Source of the DNA: Leptolyngbyaceae cyanobacterium SM1_3_5
GTDB taxonomy: Bacteria; Cyanobacteriota; Cyanobacteriia; Elainellales; Elainellaceae
Assembly: GCA_012031475.1 (NCBI GenBank)
Contig: JAAUTJ010000084.1
Coordinates: forward strand, 1-11,863
DNA length: 11,863 nt
Direction: 5' to 3'
Positions 1 through 8,452 of this stretch are shown here, one piece after another. The position numbers and the translations under genes are program-made. Each line of letters begins with the position of its first letter. The stretch's first letter is position 1. The notes under the pieces were generated by a model. That model worked only from the letters and a program-made list of their open reading frames with translations. It did no database searches and was not told the origin of the DNA.

Positions 1-785
1 CGGGATGGATTTTGCGTCAGGTTTGCAGCGGATTCGGCTGAGGCGGCAATCGCACGTCGCGTCGCTTCAAGACATCCCAGATTCGCAAGCCCCACGCGAT
101 CGACAGCAGCAGATAAACGCCCAGCAGATAGCCCAAGCCGTTCCACTTAACCGCAGGCGCGGCTCCCAAACAAATGCCCGCCCCAATCAGCCACAGCCCG
201 CGCCGATCGCGATCGCGATTCAGACTCGCCAGCAGCCAGCCAGTGTCCCAGCAGGCCAAACAGAATCAAAAAGACGTTGATCAGACCGTAGCGCGATTCA
301 ACCAGAAACAGCCCATCGACTGCGACAAACAAGCCCGCCAGCAGCGCAAAACTGCGGCGATGCGAAAGCTCATAGGCGATCGCCGCCGTCACGATCGGAA
401 TGAACGACCCCACCAGCGCATCTAGCCAGCGGTAGCTAATCGGCGCGAGAAATAATCCGCTGAAGTCGTTTCTAACCGGACTTGCACCGATCGGCGTGTG
501 GTCGGCAATCCAAATGCCGATCGCCAGAATGTAGGTACTCAAAGGCGGATGGCCTTCAAACAGCGGAATGCCTTTCAGGTAGTGGCTGGCAAATTTGGGA
601 AAGTACACTTCGTCAAAGACGAGCATATTGAAGCGGCCTAATCCCCAAAAGCGCAGCGCCAAGGAGAACAGCAAAAGTCCCAGCAGTCCCAAAAGAAACC
701 AGGGAATCGATCGATACCGTTCCGGGAACGCTTTGCGATCGCCACGATCGAGCTTGACGGCGCGATTGAATGCAGAATTTGTCAT
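1..785 (-). CDS. PMT-family (GT39) dolichyl-phosphate-mannose-type protein mannosyltransferase, 5' part, frameshifted
   Basis: Integral membrane GT-C glycosyltransferase, expected to move a sugar from a polyprenyl-phosphate carrier to protein or another acceptor on the outer face of the cytoplasmic membrane. Visible: a first membrane segment at about residues 29-46, then the first-loop motif LVFDEVYFPKF with the acidic pair DE at residues 58-59, then HPP at 79-81. Both are typical PMT signatures (family knowledge). More hydrophobic segments follow. ATG at 783-785 was chosen over GTG at 804-806 because the basic N-terminus and first helix follow directly. The frame breaks near 236: GLLGHWL continues as LLASLNRD after skipping one G. 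It probably breaks again at 22-24, where TTT should be TTTT; this removes an in-frame TGA and restores PLQNLTQNPS. The gene runs off the left edge, so only about half of a typical PMT is present. Family call strong; acceptor unknown. Confidence 0.85.
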
Positions 786-787
786 AA

Positions 788-799
788 AGCAAGCTTGCT
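788..799. promoter_or_regulatory. Perfect 12-bp palindrome next to the PMT start codon
   Basis: AGCAAGCTTGCT is a perfect palindrome beginning two bases upstream of the minus-strand ATG at 785, where the ribosome binding site should lie. No clear purine-rich Shine-Dalgarno is visible. It could be a small operator or chance. Known regulators were not matched. Confidence 0.25.
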
Positions 800-852
800 G
801 ATGCACGTCATCGGATTTCTAGACTAATCTGCATTCGACCAAGATGCACTGC

Positions 853-906
853 GAGGCTGATTCTTCGAGGCTGATTCTTTGAGGCTGATTCTTTGAGGCT
901 GATTCC
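853..906. repeat. Four-copy 14-bp tandem repeat
   Basis: The unit GAGGCTGATTCTTT is repeated head to tail at 853-866 (last base C), 867-880, 881-894 and 895-906 (truncated to GAGGCTGATTCC). The copies are almost identical, so the array is recent or maintained. It is a non-coding minisatellite-type repeat, about 70 bases upstream of the mannosyltransferase start codon. A role in regulation is possible but not shown. Confidence 0.9.
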
Positions 907-1170
907 ATGCTGAATTGGGGAGGAATTGTGTTGTCGATCGCTTGACAGGTTTCCTCCGCATTTTGCACACTGTTAGTAAGCACATTTGCTTATTTATTTG
1001 CGACTGCGCGAATTGTTCGCTCAGACGAACGATCGCTGATCAGCTCGATCAACCGCGATGACGCAGATTTTCACCTCAGCGTGGAATCGCGATCGTAGCG
1101 TCTTGGAACGGTAGCGCAGTTATTGTAGCGCTCGACTCGCAACGGATTCCTTTAGTTTTTGGGTGGCAAC

Positions 1171-1467
1171 ATGCTTCCAGCCAAGGTCGTTTTCGCGTTG
1201 TTAATTTTGGCCGCACCGATTTACGTGGTGCTACATGCGCTGACGTTTGCACTGCCGCTGTATGTGCTGCTGCTGGGCATCGGAATTGGCTCGCTTTACC
1301 TTTGCCTGAGGGCAAATATGAATTTGGAAGAAGTGTTTCTCGTTTCGGCAGGCTTCATTGGCGGCGGCTGCACGATCGCAGGCTTGGCGATTGCGCCGCT
1401 ACTCGTACAGATCATCGCGGCGATCGGGCTGTTCACCGTTTGGGGACGCTATCAGGTGGAAATGTAG
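1171..1467 (+). CDS. Small unrecognised integral membrane protein (98 aa)
   Basis: I do not recognise a family. The predicted 98-residue protein is strongly hydrophobic. Likely membrane segments are at about residues 6-24, 26-46 and a long glycine-rich stretch at 55-91, separated by a short polar loop (RANMNLEEV, about 47-55). It ends with a polar tail, WGRYQVEM. ATG at 1171 was chosen over an in-frame TTG at 1159 because the hydrophobic N-terminus starts there. GGGTGG at 1161-1166 is a weak ribosome binding site. It is one of only two genes here without an apparent frameshift, although with no known homolog length a lost segment cannot be excluded. It converges on the TPR gene and has no same-strand partner. 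Substrate and role are unknown. Confidence 0.65.
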   Translation: MLPAKVVFALLILAAPIYVVLHALTFALPLYVLLLGIGIGSLYLCLRANMNLEEVFLVSAGFIGGGCTIAGLAIAPLLVQIIAAIGLFTVWGRYQVEM

Positions 1468-1492
1468 ACCGTTTTGACAGGCTGACGGCATA

Positions 1493-1537
1493 TCTGGCTT
1501 TGCTTGGAGCCAGAATTCTCAGAAGCGTTGAGAGAAT
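1493..1537. terminator. Double hairpin between convergent genes, possible bidirectional terminator
   Basis: A perfect 7-bp stem TCTGGCT/AGCCAGA (1493-1499 and 1508-1514, 8-base loop) is followed at once by ATTCTC/GAGAAT (1515-1520 and 1532-1537). The pair fills the gap between the stop codons of the small membrane protein and the TPR gene. Neither stem has a clear U-tract, so intrinsic termination is only inferred from position and structure. Confidence 0.4.
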
Positions 1538-1538
1538 G

Positions 1539-2417
1539 TCACCGCTCGATTCCGGCTAAAAGCTGGCTGGCGCTTGATGCCCAACGGCTGTTGCCCTGCT
1601 GTGTGAAGAGATCACGAGCGAACTGCAAAACGCGCTGCGCTTCAGCCCTGTTGCCCTGCCGCAAAAAGACCAAAACCTGCGCCGTAGTAGGCGTTGGCGT
1701 AGTTGGCATTGGCCTGAGCCGATCGCCGGAATGCCGCCAGCGCCCCATCCAAATCATTTTGCTGCAAGCGAATTGCGCCCAAATTGTACAGCGCTTCCGG
1801 GTAGTCAGGATTGATGGCGATCGCCTGCTCAAAAGCCGTTTGTGCCTGCGCGGTTTGTCTCTGCTGGAGGTAGATTTCGCCCAGATGAAAGGCGGGTTCG
1901 GGCGCGTTGGGCTGAGTTGCTGAGCCTGCTGGAAGGCGGCGATCGCGTCCGGCCAGTTTTGCTGCCGTTGACGAACCAGGCCGAGATTGTAGTGGGCGAG
2001 GCCAAGCGTGTTGTCCAGTTCGATCGCCCGTTCCAGATAGTCGCTGGCCTGATCAAAATTGTTGCCCTCTAGCAGCGCCGCGCCCAAATTGGCATAGGCG
2101 AGGGCGAATCCGGGCTGCACCTGCGTCGCCTGATAAAACGCGCTGGCGGCTTCTTGAAGCTGACCTTGCTGCCTGAGCGCCAGTCCCAAGTTGTAGTGAG
2201 CCGGAGCCAGATTTGGATTGAGCGCAACGGCCTGACGAAACGCAGCGATCGCGTCAGGCAGCCGATTTTGCTGCACCAGCCGCAAGCCCGCATTCACCTG
2301 TTCTTCTGCCGACTGCGGATTGATCTGGACGGTCGGCAACGACTGCGCCCAGATTGGAGAAATCACGCTGCCGCTCAAAACCAACCCGATCGCCATCGTG
2401 ATCCAACGCCTGCTCAT
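1539..2417 (-). CDS. Secreted TPR-repeat protein (two compensating frameshifts)
   Basis: Protein of about 292 residues with an N-terminal signal peptide: basic MSRRW, a hydrophobic core to about residue 23, and a likely cleavage near WAQS (23-26). The rest is about seven consecutive 34-residue TPR units from about residue 38, with repeated patterns such as AHYNLGLALRQQGQLQEA and ending FLRQGNRAEAQRVLQFA. TPR solenoids bind other proteins, so this is probably a periplasmic scaffold or assembly factor; the partner is unknown. A direct reading has a garbled middle. One missing base at 1907-1908 (TT for TTT) and one extra base at 1672-1675 (AAAA for AAA) move about 230 bases out of frame. Corrected, that stretch reads as clean TPRs (AFHLGEIYLQQ, ALYNLGAIRLQQNDLDGA). 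The start ATG overlaps the upstream membrane gene's stop as ATGA and has a good AGGAG site. Confidence 0.88.
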   Translation of the reverse strand: MSRRWITMAIGLVLSGSVISPIWAQSLPTVQINPQSAEEQVNAGLRLVQQNRLPDAIAAFRQAVALNPNLAPAHYNLGLALRQQGQLQEAASAFYQATQVQPGFALAYANLGAALLEGNNFDQASDYLERAIELDNTLGLAHYNLGLVRQRQQNWPDAIAAFQQAQQLSPTRPNPPFIWAKSTSSRDKPRRHKRLLSRRSPSILTTRKRCTIWAQFACSKMIWMGRWRHSGDRLRPMPTTPTPTTAQVLVFLRQGNRAEAQRVLQFARDLFTQQGNSRWASSASQLLAGIER

Positions 2418-4074
2418 GAATCTTCTCCTGCCACACAGTTCGCGTCCAAAACAACAAATCGCCGCAGCCGCAAGGCGGCACATTGCCGAATCGATCGCTG
2501 AAGAATGAGTTTTTCACCACGCTCCAACTGCTCGATCGCTGCGTCCGCCACCGTCTCGAATTGCTCCAGCCAGTCGCTATCGTCGATGTAGTCTACCTCA
2601 AAGGCATCGCGATCGAGTACAAAAAAATCCACGCCATACTGATTGATAAAACTCTTAACAATTTGCCGATCAGAACTGTATTGAGCCGTCAGTAAATCGA
2701 TCGCCCGCTGTCGCATTTCTCGGTAATAGCCCATGTGATAGGGCAAGACATATTCTCGACCCACGAGAATCGATCGCTTGCTAAAGGTTGGAATGCTGTT
2801 CACTTCCTCGCTCAATGAGGCAATTAAAATATCTTTGGGCTGCTGAGCAAAGAACGCATACAGATTCGGAACACCTCCAATCAGTTGAGCATTTTCGCCA
2901 ATAAACACGCTAGGAATTTGCGGCAGAATTAGCAGAATTGCTAGGAGAATTCCGCCGACTCGGAGGGCGATCGACTGCCAGCGCTTTTGCGATCGCACTG
3001 TCGCGCTCGATCGAGCAGTAAGGTGAGGACAATTCCGGCAGCGATCGCCATCAAAACTCGCAAACTGTGCTGCGTAAAGCGAGCCGGAACGTAGAGTTTT
3101 GGTAACAGCAAATGCGCCAGAAAAAACCAGCCCAGCGAAGCCAATAAAATATCGGTCAGCAGTCGAATTTGCTGTAGTTTCTCGACATCAAACCGTTTGC
3201 GCCAGTAAACAATCGGCAGCAGCAAACTGAGCCAAATCAGCGGCGGATCAGCCGACAGCGCCAAACCCGAATTTCCGGTCAGCCAAAACTGAAACGGATT
3301 CGGATTGAAAAACTGAGCGCGGCCATCCATGCCAAACTCAGGCATGACGCGCATTTCAGCAAGGCTGACAGGCGGAGCATACGCACCCAAATCAGGGCGA
3401 AACGCTAAGAGCAAAATCAGAGCGATCGCGCCACTCACCACCCACCAAACGTAGTCTTTTCGATTGCGACTGACGGTGATTCGACCTTGATTCCAGCCCA
3501 GCAATCGAACCGTCAGAATCCCGACTTCAACCAGAGCAAGCTGTGGATAAAAAACAGATTGAAGGGCGATCGCGCCTGTACAAATCAGCGGCTTTCGCTT
3601 CAGCAAATAGTACAGAAATGCTAGAAAAATTGGGTAGACAAACGATCGCGGTGTTGCCGTCACAATGTCATCTTCCAGCCACAAGCTCTGCATCAGAATG
3701 ACGCTGGTGAGAAATGCGCCTGCCGGAATTTGAATCAGTTCGATCGCAATTCCAAAACAGTAAGCTCCAGCAATCACGCTTAGCACGAGGGGCAGAATCT
3801 TAGCTAGCAACAGCGGCTCAATGCCAAGCTGAGCAAACAAATAGTAGAACGCCTTGAATCCAGCAGGCGAAATTGTCTGAAAATATCCGGCGATCCAGTC
3901 ATTTGGAAATAGTTCCGGATCGATAAACTGCTCAAACCAAACCACATGCTGCCGCACATCATCTTGAACCGCATACGGATGGCTAAGCGATCGCACCAGC
4001 GACACCACACCGAAATAGATCGGCAGCAATAAACTTAAGCCAAACCACAGCTTTACTCGCGATCGATAATGCAT
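2414..4074 (-). CDS. GT-C-like polytopic membrane protein, downstream copy of a tandem paralogous pair (one frameshift)
   Basis: About 553 residues after correction. A first membrane segment at about 9-30 is followed by VQDDVRQHVVW (from residue 36) and FIDPELFPNDWIAGYF. Many hydrophobic segments follow, then a soluble C-terminal part of about 170 residues containing QPKDILIAS, IPTFSKRSIL, LPYHMGYY and YGVDFFVLDR. The acidic pair in the first non-cytoplasmic loop and the topology resemble GT-C glycosyltransferases using lipid-linked sugars. This is inference; I cannot name a family. It aligns along its whole length with the gene just upstream. The frame breaks near 2998, where one G seems lost: DRARQ continues as VRSQKRWQ. 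The ATG at 4074 lies 22 bases inside the upstream paralog and the stop overlaps the TPR start, so the three form one operon. Confidence 0.82.
2425..2429 (-). promoter_or_regulatory. Ribosome binding site of the TPR gene
   Basis: The minus strand reads AGGAG seven bases before the ATG at 2417. It lies inside the 3' end of the upstream membrane protein gene. It decides the start: the longer upstream in-frame reading would have no signal peptide at its N-terminus. With the ATGA stop/start overlap it supports coupled translation. Confidence 0.7.
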
Positions 4075-5733
4075 TGGGCATCCAGTAAAACGAGGTCATC
4101 TTGTTGCCAAACCGAGCAGCGATTGATCGATCGCCGCACGATCGGATTTCCGGTTTGCACTTCTGCGGCAGCGGGAAACTGTGATAGCCAGCGCGTAATC
4201 CGAATTTCGCCTGCGTTGTTGGCAGGAATGGGACGGGCAGCATAGCGGCGATCGAGCAGCCAAAAATCAACGCCGTATTGCTCAACAAATTCTCGAACTG
4301 TGGCGCGATTAGTTGAATATTGAGCGCGAATTAAATCATTCGTGCGCTGATAAATTTGTCCGTAGTAGCCTGTGTGATAGGGAATCGAATATTCGCGACT
4401 GGTGAGGATCGATCGCTTTGCAAAGGTCGGAATATTATCCGCTTCTCTGGCAACGGAGGCAATCATAATATCCTTTGGCTGTGTGGCTAAAAATTCGTAC
4501 AAAGCGGGATATTGACCGATCGAAAATACTCGTGTCTGCTTCGGAAATTCCCACAAATAAGGCGAGAAAAACAGAATTCCGCTTAAAGTTAATGTTGCAA
4601 TCAGAGCGATCGCCTGACGATTTTTGAATCGGCGCAGCAGGCCATCCAGCAAGACGATCGCTGCAATTCCACCGGATAACGCCGTGATTATCTGTAGCGT
4701 GTTTTGGCTGTAGCGACTGGGCAAATAAAGCGTAAACATGACCGCATGAGCCGCGAGAAACATGAAGAGCGAAACGATCGCCACCTGTCCCAAAACGCCG
4801 ATTTGCTTCACCTGTTTGATCAGCGGAAATCGATCGGGCTGACGTCCCATCACGATCAGCAGCGGGACAGAAAGAATGCACAGCGGCATCACCCAGCGAA
4901 ATAATCCAGTGCGTTCTTCCGTCAGCCAATATTCCCAAGGATTCGGAACAAATAGGCGAGTGCGTCCCTGCGCCTGAAACTCCGGCATCGTCTTGGCTTC
5001 CGCCACTGTGACAACGGGGCCAAATGGCGAAGATTCGATCGCATACGGCAGCATGACGACAAACGCAACGGCCAGCCCGATCGCCACCATGCGGAAATTT
5101 TCTCGCCGCAGTTTGAAGCCGTTTTCCCAGCGAATTAATTGCAGCAGCAGCACTCCGGACATAATGAAGACAAGCTGCGGATAAATCAGTCCTTGAAGCG
5201 CGATCGTAATCAGTAAAGGAATCAGTGAACGCTTCAGCAGGTAATACAGAAATGCGAAAAACAAAGGATAAACAAATGCTCTGGCAATTCCGGACACGAG
5301 ATCATCTTGCAGCCACAAATTCTGATTGAGTAAAAGCGTTGAAACAAAAGCAGCGATCGGCAAATTCAGCAGTTGCAAAGCCACGCCGAAACAGTAGATC
5401 GTTGCGACCAAAGCTAAGACAAAAGGCAGAATTTTACTAAACAGCAACGGATCGATTCCCAGCGCCGCCCCAGCCTGATAAATTGCCGCATATCCAGTTG
5501 GCGCAGTGGACTGGAAATAGTCTGCAATTAAATCATTAGGGAAACAGTTCCGGATCGAGAAATCGCCGCATCCAAAACACGTGTTGCCTTGCATCATCTT
5601 GGACAACATAGGCACTGCTAAACGCAATTCTTGATCCTAGCCAAGCATAAACCGTCGCAAAGGTTAGACTCAGCCAAAACCAAAACGACGTCTGTGCTTT
5701 GCTGGCGCGATCGATCAAAACAGAATGCAGCAT
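4053..5733 (-). CDS. GT-C-like polytopic membrane protein, upstream copy of the tandem pair (one frameshift)
   Basis: About 559 residues after correction, paralogous to the next gene in the operon. Shared landmarks in the same order: VVQDDARQHVFW (QDD at residues 45-47), FLDPELFPNDLIADYF, LWLQDDL, RAFVYPLFFAFLYYLLKR, then in the C-terminal soluble part QPKDIMIAS, IPTFAKRSIL, YHTGYY and YGVDFWLLDR. About ten hydrophobic segments lie between. A membrane glycosyltransferase role at the outer face of the cytoplasmic membrane is inferred from topology and first-loop acids only. The frame breaks at 5539-5541: GGG should be GG, since PELFP then meets a stop while NDLIADYF continues in the next frame, exactly as in the paralog. 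ATG at 5733 was chosen; a TTG lies five codons upstream. No strong ribosome binding site is seen. Confidence 0.82.
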
Positions 5734-5776
5734 GGCAATCGGGCACAATTGGCAAGTTTTAGTGTCTCATACAGGG

Positions 5777-5933
5777 GGGTGTCGGGTGTCGGGTATCGGC
5801 CAGAGGGGGCGATCGCGGAGTGATTGGGCTTGTTCTGCTGCGCCGTCTTCTGCACAACGGTAGCCCACCCAGCCAGTTGCCGACACCCGATACCCGATCC
5901 CTGACACCCGACACCCAAAAACACCCGACCCCC
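5777..5933. repeat. Inverted arrays of the heptad GGGTGTC in a divergent intergenic region
   Basis: Left arm at 5777-5799: GGGTGTC, GGGTGTC, GGGTATC, then GG. Right arm at 5882-5916 on the opposite strand sense: GACACCC, GATACCC, GATCCCT, GACACCC, GACACCC, trailing into ACACCC and GACCCCC runs up to about 5933. The arms can pair over most of the left arm with one heptad (GATCCCT, 5896-5902) bulged out. They enclose about 80 bases that include GGGCT/AGCCC (5826-5830 and 5862-5866). Short tandemly repeated heptamers are known from filamentous cyanobacteria; this looks like that class or a related palindromic element. It lies in the 243-base gap between two divergent membrane protein genes and probably affects neither coding sequence. 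Confidence 0.8.
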
Positions 5934-5965
5934 AAAAATCCGGTAGACTTTAGGGCGATCGGCGT

Positions 5966-5970
5966 GAGGA
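5966..5970 (+). promoter_or_regulatory. Ribosome binding site of the GT39-like gene
   Basis: GAGGA lies six bases before the ATG at 5977. It fixes the start of the glycosyltransferase. The alternative open frame from 5820 would begin inside the heptad-repeat element and has no such site. Confidence 0.6.
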
Positions 5971-5976
5971 ATCGAG

Positions 5977-7522
5977 ATGCACAACTGGAAGTCACTGCAA
6001 CGAGGCGCGATCGCGAGTTTGCTCGTGCTGCTGATTGCGGCGGGCGTCGTTTTGCGGTTGTCAATCTCGATCGCAAAGTTTACTGGGCGGACGAAGCCTA
6101 CACCTCACTGCGGATTTCCGGCTTTACCGAGCGCGAATTTATCCGCGACATCTATACGGGCGATCGCGTCACCGTTGCCGATTTGCAGCGCTACCAGCAT
6201 CCAAACGCCGAAAGAACCTGGGCAGATGCGTTCCGCGCCTTTCGCGGCAATGCCGAACATTCGCCGCTGTATTTCATCCTGGCGCGATCGTGGGTGCTGA
6301 CGTTTGGCAGTTCGATCGCCACGATTCGGACGCTATCCGCCTGCATCAGTCTGTTCGCTTTTCCCGCGCTTTATTGGCTGTGTCAAGAACTGTTTGCCTC
6401 GCGCACAATCAGCATTATTTCCCTGGCTTTTCTTGCCGTTTCACCGCTGCATATTTTGTATGCTCAAGAAGCACGGCAGTACAGTTTGTGGACGGTGGCG
6501 ACGCTGTTTTCCTGTGCGGCTTTGCTGTGGGCAATGCGGACACAAACTCGCCGCAGTTGGATAATTTTTGCGCTGTCGATCGCGCTGGGTTTCTATTCGC
6601 ATTTGCTGTTTGGTTTGGTGGCGATCGCGCAGGCCACTTACGTTTTTTTGTCAGGAAAAAGGTCGCAGTCGCAATGCACTCGCCTATGTGCTGAGTACGA
6701 TCGCCGGATTCATTTATTTGTGCCCTGGCTCACCGTTGCCTTCATGAATTTGGAGCGCATTCAGCGCACAACTGCCTCGCTCAATCTGCGTCAATCGCTT
6801 TCCTATGTGTTCGATCGCTGGTTTTGAATCTCAATCTTGTGTTCGCCAATCAGGATTTTGGTTCCGCCAATTTGATTTTGGTTTGCATTGCGATCGCTGC
6901 TTTGTGGTTTCTCTGGGGCAGTTCATCTCGACTCGTTTGGCTGGTGATGCTGCTGGTTGCCGTCACGAGTTTGCCGCTGGCCTTTCCCGATCTGATTTTG
7001 GGCGGACAGCGATCGCTGCGGGTGCGCTACCTGATTCCTTGCTACATGGGGCTGCAACTTGCGATCGTTTATTTTTTGACGACTTTGGCGACACGCTCGA
7101 CAAGTTGGAAAAAGGCGATCGGGCGGCTTCTTTTAGTTGCTTTGCTAGCAGCAGGTTTGCAGGGCAGTTTGCTCAGCATGAATGCTGAAACCTGGTGGAA
7201 CAAAAGCCGCGTCCGCACTGCGTTTTTTCCGCCTGTTGCTGACATGATCAATCGAGAAAGACGCCCCCTCGTAGTGAGTGATGCTGCCCCGATCGATCTG
7301 CTTTCTTTCAGTCACGAACTCAAGCCATCTACCCGACTTCAGCTTTCTCGAACTCCTGCCGATATTCGTATTGGCAGGCGCGTCAGACGAGTCTATTTGT
7401 TCAATTCTTCTGAGCAATTGCGAAATCGCTTAATGCGCGTTTATGGCTTTCGTGCGACACCCCGATATCGAGACGGAACGCTAGTCCGACTCTGGCGACT
7501 CGATCGCCGCCTACCGAATTGA
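5977..7522 (+). CDS. GT39/ArnT-like membrane glycosyltransferase (four frameshifts)
   Basis: About 515 residues after correction. It is a polytopic membrane protein of the GT-C/GT39 type, expected to use a polyprenyl-phosphate-linked sugar on the outer side of the membrane. The first helix is at about residues 11-29. Next comes VNLDRKVYWADEAYTSLR with the catalytic-type DE pair at 39-40, then HSPLYFILARSW, LYAQEARQYSLW and, late in the protein, RYLIPCYMGLQ. These fit cyanobacterial proteins annotated as GT39 (family recollection). Frame breaks: 6058-6059 (TT for TTT, giving LRFVNLDRK), 6656-6660 (one A too many), 6717-6719 (one T short; between these two it reads ALAYVLSTIAGFIYFVPWL), and 6820-6821 (one G short, giving RWVLNLNLVFANQD). 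Without correction it looks like two genes, split at about 6827. Divergent from the paired GT-C-like genes. Acceptor unknown. Confidence 0.85.
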
Positions 7523-7573
7523 TGCCCGCCAATCTGTTCGGCAATGCTGATAAAACTTCTCTAAAATTGAAGG

Positions 7574-8431
7574 ATGAAAACTGCTATTCTGCCGCCTTTT
7601 TTACTGCTCGATCGACTTTTGCAAGATTGGCTGCTGGAGGATATTGGACGCGGCGATCGCACCACCCAATCGCTCCTCCCCTCGCATCAAATCGGACAGG
7701 CTCGCTGGATTGTCAAAGAGCCGGGGATCATTGCCGGACTGCCGATCGCCGCACGAGTGTTCAGTCTGCTCGATTCGCAGGTGAACTTTCGATCGCTCGT
7801 GGCAGAAGGTCAGTGGTGCGATCGCGGCATGGCGATCGCGGAGATCGACGGCTCTCTTGCCGCACTGCTCACCGGGGAGCGAGTTGCGCTAAATCTCGCC
7901 ATGCGCTTGAGCGGCATCGCCACAGCGACTCACAAATACGTCGAGCAAATTGCCGATCTGCCTGCTCAACTGGTCGATACGCGCAAAACTACGCCGGGAC
8001 TGCGAATTCTGGAGAAGTACGCCACGCAGGTCGGCGGCGCAACCAATCACCGCATGGGCTTGGACGACGGGGTGATGATTAAAGACAATCACATCGCGGC
8101 AGCGGGCGGCATTGCCCCTGCGATCGCCCAAGTCCGCGCCCAACGTTCCCTATCCGCTCACGGTCGAAGTCGAAACCGAAACGCTCGCGCAGGTCGAAGA
8201 GGCGATCGCCCATCGCGCCGACATTATTATGCTGGACAACATGCGATCGATCGGATGGCGCAGGCCGTTCAGCAGATTCGAGCCGCCAGCGATCGCACCA
8301 AAATCGAAGCGTCGGGCAACATTACGCTGGAAACGATTCGAGCAGTGGCGGAAACGGGCGTGGACTACATTTCTAGCAGTGCGCCAATCACGCGATCGAC
8401 TTGGCTCGACCTCAGCATGAAAATTTTGTAA
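7574..8431 (+). CDS. nadC: Nicotinate-nucleotide diphosphorylase (carboxylating), quinolinate phosphoribosyltransferase (two frameshifts)
   Basis: Cytoplasmic enzyme of de novo NAD synthesis: quinolinate plus PRPP gives nicotinate mononucleotide, CO2 and pyrophosphate. Length of about 285 residues is normal. Family motifs: LLEDIGRGDRTT (21-31), DTRKTTPGLR (135-144), GGATNHRMGLDDG (154-166), KDNH (170-173), then VEVETETLAQVEEA, ADIIMLDNM and the C-terminal YISSSAPI. The part from 8141 to 8245 is out of frame. An extra C at 8139-8141 (CCC for CC) and a missing G at 8245 compensate; corrected, the join reads LDNMRIDRMAQAV with the usual length. ATG at 7574 sits three bases after GAAGG, a cramped ribosome binding site, but the N-terminus (LPPFLLLDRLLQDWL) matches cyanobacterial NadC. 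It follows the glycosyltransferase by 51 bases on the same strand. Confidence 0.95.
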   Translation: MKTAILPPFLLLDRLLQDWLLEDIGRGDRTTQSLLPSHQIGQARWIVKEPGIIAGLPIAARVFSLLDSQVNFRSLVAEGQWCDRGMAIAEIDGSLAALLTGERVALNLAMRLSGIATATHKYVEQIADLPAQLVDTRKTTPGLRILEKYATQVGGATNHRMGLDDGVMIKDNHIAAAGGIAPAIAQVRAQRSLSAHGRSRNRNARAGRRGDRPSRRHYYAGQHAIDRMAQAVQQIRAASDRTKIEASGNITLETIRAVAETGVDYISSSAPITRSTWLDLSMKIL

Positions 8432-8452
8432 AGGTTGCGATCGAAAGCCTTC

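Larger units (their letters stand above)
786..1170. other. Gene-free region between divergent genes
   Basis: This 385-base stretch separates the minus-strand mannosyltransferase from the plus-strand small membrane protein and should hold both promoters. It contains the 12-bp palindrome at 788-799 and the tandem repeat at 853-906. A consensus-like -35 hexamer TTGACA lies at 942-947, but the best -10 at a plausible spacing (CACACT, 966-971, 18-bp spacer) is poor. There is also a short inverted repeat GTTCG/CGAAC (1015-1019 and 1026-1030) and a palindrome GCTGATCAGC (1035-1044). No plausible ORF, tRNA or structured RNA was recognised. Confidence 0.5.

Noticed and set aside
147..236. Natural truncation of the mannosyltransferase
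   Set aside because: Conserved PMT-like sequence continues in the adjacent frame to near the left edge; only the frame, not the protein, is lost.
1504..1923. A 139-residue plus-strand open frame
   Set aside because: It is antisense to the TPR gene, whose repeats explain the sequence; the protein has no recognisable pattern and is rich in arginine and cysteine, as in shadow frames.
5777..5933. CRISPR array
   Set aside because: Units are 7 bases, contiguous and without spacers, and no cas gene is near.
5820..6062. An upstream open frame as the true N-terminus of the GT39-like protein
   Set aside because: It translates the heptad repeats and has no helix or ribosome binding site. The other frame from ATG 5977 has GAGGA and a proper first membrane segment.
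5715..6076. Minus-strand open frames across the divergent intergenic region
   Set aside because: They run through the repeat arms, give low-complexity proline and arginine-rich products, and overlap the start of the GT39-like gene.
6824..7522. A separate second membrane protein gene starting with ATG that overlaps the stop of the first
   Set aside because: Adding one G at 6820-6821 joins the two frames without a gap (RWVLNLNLVFANQD), and the second part supplies the missing C-terminal half of a GT39-like protein.
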